From Bacteroidota bacterium (lineage in GTDB: Bacteria > Bacteroidota > Bacteroidia > Flavobacteriales > Weeksellaceae), in the NCBI GenBank assembly GCA_023457935.1, contig JAEXBA010000037.1, positions 1 to 9,669 on the forward strand: a stretch of DNA of 9,669 nt, in the 5' to 3' direction. The notes below the pieces were generated by a model. It was not told where the DNA came from. It worked only from the letters and a program-made list of their open reading frames with translations, and searched no databases. Of the stretch, positions 5,718-9,669 are shown in pieces; position 1 is the first letter of the stretch; every line of letters begins with the position of its first letter. The position numbers were made by a program, and so were the translations under genes.

Positions 5718-5738
5718 ACTGAAAAAAACCGATTACTG
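5718..5738. repeat. Right arm of inverted repeat bracketing four-helix-bundle gene 2
   Basis: The arm starts ACTGAAAAAAACC and ends GATTACTG. It is the near-exact reverse complement of 5339-5358, differing at two positions and by one base in the homopolymer. It lies eight bases upstream of the four-helix-bundle start codon. The stop codon of the GSCFA gene (5733-5735 on the minus strand) falls inside it. A partial further copy (GTTACTGAATA) continues outward into the GSCFA coding end. Confidence 0.75.
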
Positions 5739-6692
5739 GTTACTGAATATTTTGTGTTTCACTTTTGTTTGCTGCAAAGCAATTCTTCCTTTAAGATTTT
5801 CTAGGAAATCGTGGTATTTTGGGTTTGTTTCGTCGGAAGTTCTGTGCGACAAAGCCTGTGAAATCCTGAAATTTTCTTCAATAAAATCCATGGTTTCATC
5901 AGAAAAATAAGCATTGCCGAATTTCTCAAAAATATAATTCACTGCCTGCGAATTTGGGTGAATCAGATCGTCTTTATAAAAACGGTAATCGCGCAAATCG
6001 TCCATCAGAATTTCGTAAACCGGAAGATAATGACAGTTCTCAAACTGCGGAATTACTTCATGAATGGCTGAAATGAGTTTTGCTTTACTCAGGTTGTTTT
6101 CAACCATTCCGTCTTTGGTGTGACGAACCGGCGAAACCGTAAACAGAATCTGCACATTTTCCTTACAGATATCTTTTAGATTCAGTATTGAATCGGTAAT
6201 GGAATCCGTAAGTTCCTGAGTTGTTAACAGTCTTTTTCTGAAAAATTTTCCCGGAATTTTATGGCAGTTGGCTACAAGCCGGCTTTTAGGCAGAAATTCA
6301 TAAATAAAGGAGGTTCCGTACGTAATGATTACCCAATCTGTGTTCTGAAGAAACCGGTTTCCCTCCTCTATTTCAGCATTGATTTTTTCAAGTGTCTGAT
6401 GAACGTAACGCGTATCAAAGGCCGTGTGATGATCCAGTGAAATTACTTCATCATTATACTGAATGAGCTCTTCTTCTGTATAAAAATGCGAATCATGAAG
6501 TCTTTTCAGCGCAATATTGATTGAGTACGGATTAAAAACCGTTCCGAAAGGATTGTTCAGTGTCTGGATCTGACCCTTTCTGAACAGGTCAGACATTTCA
6601 GAAGAAAAACAGGAACCTATTGAAAAAATCCGGTCTTCGGTTTCAATTTTCTTTTCTGAATCTTTTATATTGACTTCCGTGCGGAATTTCAT
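5733..6692 (-). CDS. GSCFA-domain protein, SGNH-hydrolase-like
   Basis: GSCFA-domain proteins are named for a conserved N-terminal motif and are thought to be related to SGNH/GDSL esterases; their substrate is not established. The 319-residue protein shows the motif in the form GSCFS (residues 26-30, in RIFSIGSCFSSEM), where S27 is in the place of an SGNH nucleophile. Other conserved blocks are WVITYGTSFIYE-like sequence (about 125-137), FTVSPVRHTKDGMVENNLSKA, and near the C terminus DDLIHPN, the usual Asp-x-x-His pair of this fold. No signal peptide is visible, so it is probably cytoplasmic. It starts ten bases after the polyprenyl synthetase stop, so the two are very probably co-transcribed. 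The last codons and the TAA stop lie in the repeat next to the four-helix-bundle gene, so the natural C terminus may have been altered by that element. Confidence 0.88.
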   Translation of the reverse strand: MKFRTEVNIKDSEKKIETEDRIFSIGSCFSSEMSDLFRKGQIQTLNNPFGTVFNPYSINIALKRLHDSHFYTEEELIQYNDEVISLDHHTAFDTRYVHQTLEKINAEIEEGNRFLQNTDWVIITYGTSFIYEFLPKSRLVANCHKIPGKFFRKRLLTTQELTDSITDSILNLKDICKENVQILFTVSPVRHTKDGMVENNLSKAKLISAIHEVIPQFENCHYLPVYEILMDDLRDYRFYKDDLIHPNSQAVNYIFEKFGNAYFSDETMDFIEENFRISQALSHRTSDETNPKYHDFLENLKGRIALQQTKVKHKIFSNQ

Positions 6693-6702
6693 CCAATTTT
6701 CG

Positions 6703-7674
6703 CTATGATTCTCTTCTCAAAAGATAATTCGCAAGCTCGATGAACGGTTTTTTCTTTTCATCCGGAGCGTCAATTTTTTTCAGATATTCCTGAGCAATTT
6801 CGTTGTGTTTCTGAACCAGCATCAACGTCTTTTCGTCTACTTTTGTACGGCGGAAAATCTTTTCTACACCGTAGATCTTGTCCACATTATCGGTTTTTTT
6901 GGAATACCAGTAATCCAGTTCTTTCTGCTCTTCCGGAGTGGCATGTTCTTTCGCGAGAAGATAAAGAACGGTTTTCTTGTTTTCGAAAATATCTCCCGCA
7001 TGTTTCTTACCGATATCCTTCTGATTCCCGAAAACATCCAGATAATCATCCATAATCTGGAACGCAATTCCGATATGTTTCCCGAAATTAAAGATGGCTT
7101 TTGCATCTTTGAATGGCGCACCCGCAATCAAGGCACCGATTTCAAATGAAGACGCACTTAAAACGCCGGTTTTGTACGTAATCATGCGGATATAATCGTC
7201 ATAGGTTACGTTTTCCTGCGTTTCAAAGTTGATGTCGTACTGCTGACCTTCACACAGCAAAAGCCCGGTATGTGTAAAAACACGTACACATGCCTTGTAA
7301 AGTTCAGGCTCAAGATCTTCGAAAAATTTATACGCCTTCAGAAGCAGTCCGTCCCCGGAAAGGATTCCGGTGTTCAATCCGTAAACGGTATGAATGGTCG
7401 GAACGTTTCTTCTCAGCGGCGCTTCATCCATAATATCATCGTGAATCAGCGTAAAATTGTGAAAAAATTCAATGGCCAAAGCCGGTTTCATCGCTTTTTT
7501 GATTTCCCCTCCGAAAAGGTCATTTCCCATCAAAACCATGATTGGGCGGAGTCTTTTTCCGCCGTGACCAATGATATAGTTCATCGGTTCGTAAAGTTCC
7601 GCCGGCTTGTCCCTGAATTTGTATTTCTCAATAGCCTGTGCTACAATTTCCTGGTACTGATCCAAAAATTCCAT
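6703..7674 (-). CDS. Polyprenyl synthetase family protein (trans-isoprenyl diphosphate synthase)
   Basis: The enzyme condenses isopentenyl diphosphate with an allylic diphosphate to make a linear isoprenoid for quinones, carotenoids or lipid carriers. From the ATG at 7674 it has 323 residues. GGKRLRP (38-44) binds substrate, the first Asp-rich motif is DDIMD (79-83) with LRR following, and the second is DDYLD (209-213). Phe74 is five residues before the first Asp-rich motif, a position where an aromatic residue usually limits chain length, so a short to medium product such as FPP or GGPP is possible; this is only inference. A GTG at 7692 would add six residues (MKQNIF). I choose the ATG because a promoter -7 box ends only two bases before that GTG, leaving it at or upstream of the start of transcription. 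It leads the operon with the GSCFA gene. Confidence 0.92.
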   Translation of the reverse strand: MEFLDQYQEIVAQAIEKYKFRDKPAELYEPMNYIIGHGGKRLRPIMVLMGNDLFGGEIKKAMKPALAIEFFHNFTLIHDDIMDEAPLRRNVPTIHTVYGLNTGILSGDGLLLKAYKFFEDLEPELYKACVRVFTHTGLLLCEGQQYDINFETQENVTYDDYIRMITYKTGVLSASSFEIGALIAGAPFKDAKAIFNFGKHIGIAFQIMDDYLDVFGNQKDIGKKHAGDIFENKKTVLYLLAKEHATPEEQKELDYWYSKKTDNVDKIYGVEKIFRRTKVDEKTLMLVQKHNEIAQEYLKKIDAPDEKKKPFIELANYLLRRES

Positions 7675-7693
7675 AAAGATGTTCTGTTTCACG

Positions 7694-7701
7694 CAAAAAT
7701 A
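7694..7701 (-). promoter_or_regulatory. Promoter -7 box for the polyprenyl synthetase operon
   Basis: On the minus strand this reads TATTTTTG, a full match to the Bacteroidota TANNTTTG box. It lies 19 bases upstream of the ATG at 7674 and just after the pit terminator, so a new transcript starting here is expected. No clear -33 TTG is seen at the standard distance. The short leader implied argues against the upstream GTG as the start codon. Confidence 0.6.
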
Positions 7702-7720
7702 CGATTTTCAAGCTTAGTGT

Positions 7721-7754
7721 AAAAGAAAACTGCAGACCGGAAAGACTGCAGTTT
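7721..7754 (-). terminator. Rho-independent terminator after the phosphate transporter gene
   Basis: AAACTGCAG and CTGCAGTTT form a perfect nine-pair stem (7746-7754 with 7727-7735) around a ten-base loop. On the minus strand the stem is followed by the T-rich tail TCTTTT. It lies 22 bases after the pit stop codon and separates the phosphate operon from the polyprenyl synthetase operon. Confidence 0.88.
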
Positions 7755-7776
7755 GATATTTTAAAGTAATTTTCTT

Positions 7777-8919
7777 TTAGAAAAGATTTACGATTAGGTA
7801 AGTTATGGCTGCAATAAAAGCACTTACAGGAATCGTAAGAATCCATGCCCAAAGTAAACTTACGGTAATTCCCCATCTTACTGCAGAAACTCTCTTCGTT
7901 AAACCAACCCCGATGATTGATCCTGTAATGGTATGCGTTGTAGAAACCGGAATTCCCAAATGGTCTGTAAGGAACAGCGTAATAGCTCCTGCTGTTTCTG
8001 CGCTTACACCTTCAAGAGGCGTCACCTTGGTGATTCTTGTTCCCATTGTTTTCACAATTTTCCAGCCGCCGCTCATGGTTCCCAATGCAATGGCAAGGAA
8101 TGATACGAAAGGCACCCACATATAATCGGTTGTAAAGTAATTGAAACGCTCTTTACTGTCCATTACAGCGTAGACATCATTTCCGCCAATCATGTTCACG
8201 TGATAGAAAATTACTGCTGCACCGATGATACCCATTACTTTCTGCGCATCGTTAAGACCGTGTCCCAAACTGAACAGCGCTGACGAAACCAGCTGCCATC
8301 TTTTAAACTGCTTATCTGCCTTGGATGGCGTTGAATTCTTGGCAATCTGTACAATAATGAGTGTGATCATAATCGATACAATCATTCCGACAAGCGGCGC
8401 CAGAAAGATAAAGAGAAAGATCGGAATCACCTTTTCATATTTCACCACACTCTGTGTAAAAACCTGCTGTATGGCTTCCCAGGATTTGGCAAAAAATGAA
8501 AGTTCTGGATGAGCCGCAGAAACGGCCTGATAATCGAGTGCAAAGGCGTGCATCAGGGCAGCTCCGAGAAAACCACCGATCAGCGTATGCGATGAGGAAG
8601 ACGGAATCCCGAACCACCAGGTCAGCAAATTCCAGAAAATTGCGGCAATAAGGCCGGCAAAAATCACTTCCAGATTAATAAATTCTTCGTTAACGGTTTT
8701 CGCAATAGTGTTACCGATTTTAAATTCACCAATGATGTACATCGCGATGAAAAAGGCGGCAAAATTCCACACCGCTGCCCAAAGAACTGCCTGAAAAGGC
8801 GTCAGAACCTTTGTGGAAACAATAGTGGCAATAGAATTGGCTGCATCGTGAAACCCGTTAATATAATCAAATATCAAAGCCAAAGCGATGATAATGATAA
8901 GTAGAATAGGAAATTCCAT
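7777..8919 (-). CDS. pit: Inorganic phosphate transporter, PiT family
   Basis: PiT proteins are inner-membrane symporters that take up phosphate, usually as a neutral metal-phosphate complex with protons (or with sodium). The 380-residue protein is highly hydrophobic, with about ten predicted membrane segments. It shows the internal two-fold repeat of the family: GFHDAANSIAT (22-32) corresponds to HGLNDAQKVMG (220-230), and GIPSSSSHTLIGG (104-116) to GIPVSTTHTITGS (322-334). These Asp, Asn and Ser/Thr residues line the transport path. A hydrophilic loop (about 194-210) separates the two halves. Length is in the usual bacterial range. The gene starts 23 bases after a DUF47 gene on the same strand, a very common pairing in which DUF47 supports or controls the permease. 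It ends at a strong terminator. Substrate beyond phosphate cannot be judged from sequence. Confidence 0.95.
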   Translation of the reverse strand: MEFPILLIIIIALALIFDYINGFHDAANSIATIVSTKVLTPFQAVLWAAVWNFAAFFIAMYIIGEFKIGNTIAKTVNEEFINLEVIFAGLIAAIFWNLLTWWFGIPSSSSHTLIGGFLGAALMHAFALDYQAVSAAHPELSFFAKSWEAIQQVFTQSVVKYEKVIPIFLFIFLAPLVGMIVSIMITLIIVQIAKNSTPSKADKQFKRWQLVSSALFSLGHGLNDAQKVMGIIGAAVIFYHVNMIGGNDVYAVMDSKERFNYFTTDYMWVPFVSFLAIALGTMSGGWKIVKTMGTRITKVTPLEGVSAETAGAITLFLTDHLGIPVSTTHTITGSIIGVGLTKRVSAVRWGITVSLLWAWILTIPVSAFIAAITYLIVNLF

Positions 8920-8942
8920 TATTTAAGTAAAAATATGAGGAA

Positions 8943-9581
8943 TTAAGCGTATTTAATCATGATTGTTTCCAGCGTGTTGGCCACATCTTCTGCTTTATCG
9001 GTAACTTCCTCAAGATAATCAAGAACAGATTTTGCTTTCAGAACGGCCATTGCATCATCGGTTTCGAAAAGACGCACAAGGGAATTCGTCAGAATATCAT
9101 CAGCAATGTTCTCCATACTGTTAATTTTAATGCAGGATTCTTTTACTTCGGCCATATTCTTGAAACCGTTCAGGTGAGAAACTGCATTTCTGATTTCATG
9201 ACACTGCTTGTTGATCAGCAGGGAAAGATCTCCGTATTCCTTGATGTTCGGAGCTTTGTACATGAAAATATTCTTGGAAGAAGCATAGATATAATCGGCA
9301 ATATCATCCAAACCGGCCGCCAAAGACTGTATATCCTCTCTGTCGAAAGGCGTGATGAAGTTCTTACCCAACTCGATGAACACCTGGTGTGTAAGATCAT
9401 CCATCTGATGTTCATAATCACTGATTTTCTTGTGAAAAGTGTCATCATTCGTGTCAAACTCCTGAATTCCTTTGTGAAATTCATCAGACATCGTTACCAA
9501 CAAGTCTGTAATTTTTTCAAACAAAACGAAAAAAACTTTGTCTTTTGGCTGAAATGCGGCGAAAATATTACCTATTCCCAT
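8943..9581 (-). CDS. DUF47 (PhoU-like) protein, phosphate transporter accessory
   Basis: DUF47 proteins resemble PhoU, are all-helical and cytoplasmic, and are usually encoded next to PiT permeases, where they are thought to modulate transport. The 212-residue protein begins MGIGNIFAAFQPKDKVFFVLFEK. It shows the family's TPFDREDIQSLAAGLDDIADYI segment (77-98) and two ExxxD metal-binding-type motifs, EHQMD (57-61) and ENIAD (157-161), in pseudo-symmetric halves. A third acidic cluster, EEVTDKAED (191-199), is near the C terminus. There are no membrane segments or signal peptide. It is the first gene of a two-gene operon with pit, 23 bases apart. Start and length (family about 205-220) agree. 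A phosphate-responsive control site was looked for in the 88 bases upstream, but nothing recognisable was found beyond a weak promoter candidate. Confidence 0.93.
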   Translation of the reverse strand: MGIGNIFAAFQPKDKVFFVLFEKITDLLVTMSDEFHKGIQEFDTNDDTFHKKISDYEHQMDDLTHQVFIELGKNFITPFDREDIQSLAAGLDDIADYIYASSKNIFMYKAPNIKEYGDLSLLINKQCHEIRNAVSHLNGFKNMAEVKESCIKINSMENIADDILTNSLVRLFETDDAMAVLKAKSVLDYLEEVTDKAEDVANTLETIMIKYA

Positions 9582-9620
9582 GCTATTATAGAATTAAATT
9601 TAACTTTTTCTAAAAGTGTG

Positions 9621-9628
9621 CAAATATC
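9621..9628 (-). promoter_or_regulatory. Weak candidate -7 box for the DUF47-pit operon
   Basis: On the minus strand this reads GATATTTG, one mismatch from TANNTTTG, 39 bases upstream of the DUF47 start codon. No -33 TTG at the right distance supports it. It is the best match in the 88 bases available, but the real promoter may differ or lie outside the window. Confidence 0.3.
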
Positions 9629-9669
9629 CGAATTTTGCAAACCCGAATAATACCGGAAATATTAAGTTT

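Noticed and set aside
7690..7692. GTG start for the polyprenyl synthetase
   Set aside because: It is only two bases from a full-match -7 box, so it would be at or before the transcript start; the ATG at 7674 also gives the usual N terminus.
7270..7722. 150-codon open frame on the plus strand
   Set aside because: It is antisense to the polyprenyl synthetase gene, runs into the promoter region, and shows no domain pattern.
9174..9650. 158-codon open frame on the plus strand
   Set aside because: It is antisense to the well-supported DUF47 gene and its promoter region, with no family-like motif.

Overview
The window looks like chromosomal DNA from a member of the Bacteroidota, most probably a Flavobacteriia/Weeksellaceae organism close to Chryseobacterium. 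The evidence is an Obg GTPase without the C-terminal OCT domain, a GSCFA-domain protein, a short adenylate kinase, TANNTTTG-type promoter boxes, a lack of clear Shine-Dalgarno sequences, and AT-rich intergenic DNA. This placement is inferred from gene content, not from a database match.

Left part, plus strand (1-3120): the 3' part of hypoxanthine phosphoribosyltransferase (hpt), a small four-helix-bundle (23S rRNA intervening-sequence-like) protein gene, adenylate kinase (adk), the Obg/CgtA ribosome-assembly GTPase (obgE), and a small lipoprotein with a CFGFCP motif. A strong intrinsic terminator ends this block. Next, a promoter and a structured leader precede an RhlE-type DEAD-box RNA helicase (3250-4500), which converges on tatD.

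Right part, minus strand (read from 9581 down to 4523): a DUF47/PhoU-like protein and a PiT phosphate permease form a two-gene phosphate-uptake operon closed by a clear terminator. After it, a TATTTTTG promoter box starts a likely operon of polyprenyl synthetase, GSCFA-domain protein, a second four-helix-bundle gene and tatD.

Most of the window is housekeeping: purine salvage and nucleotide balance, ribosome assembly and RNA remodelling, isoprenoid synthesis, and phosphate uptake. The unusual layer is a set of small elements between these genes. Two divergent four-helix-bundle genes each sit inside a co-directional run of housekeeping genes, and each is tightly bracketed by its own imperfect inverted repeat. 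The second also carries four copies of a 16-bp unit that form the leader of tatD. A third GT-rich inverted repeat of similar wording, but without a gene, lies between adk and obgE. The arrangement resembles 23S rRNA intervening sequences, where complementary ends bracket an open reading frame of this family, but here it lies between protein genes. This is the best candidate for an undescribed system in the window.
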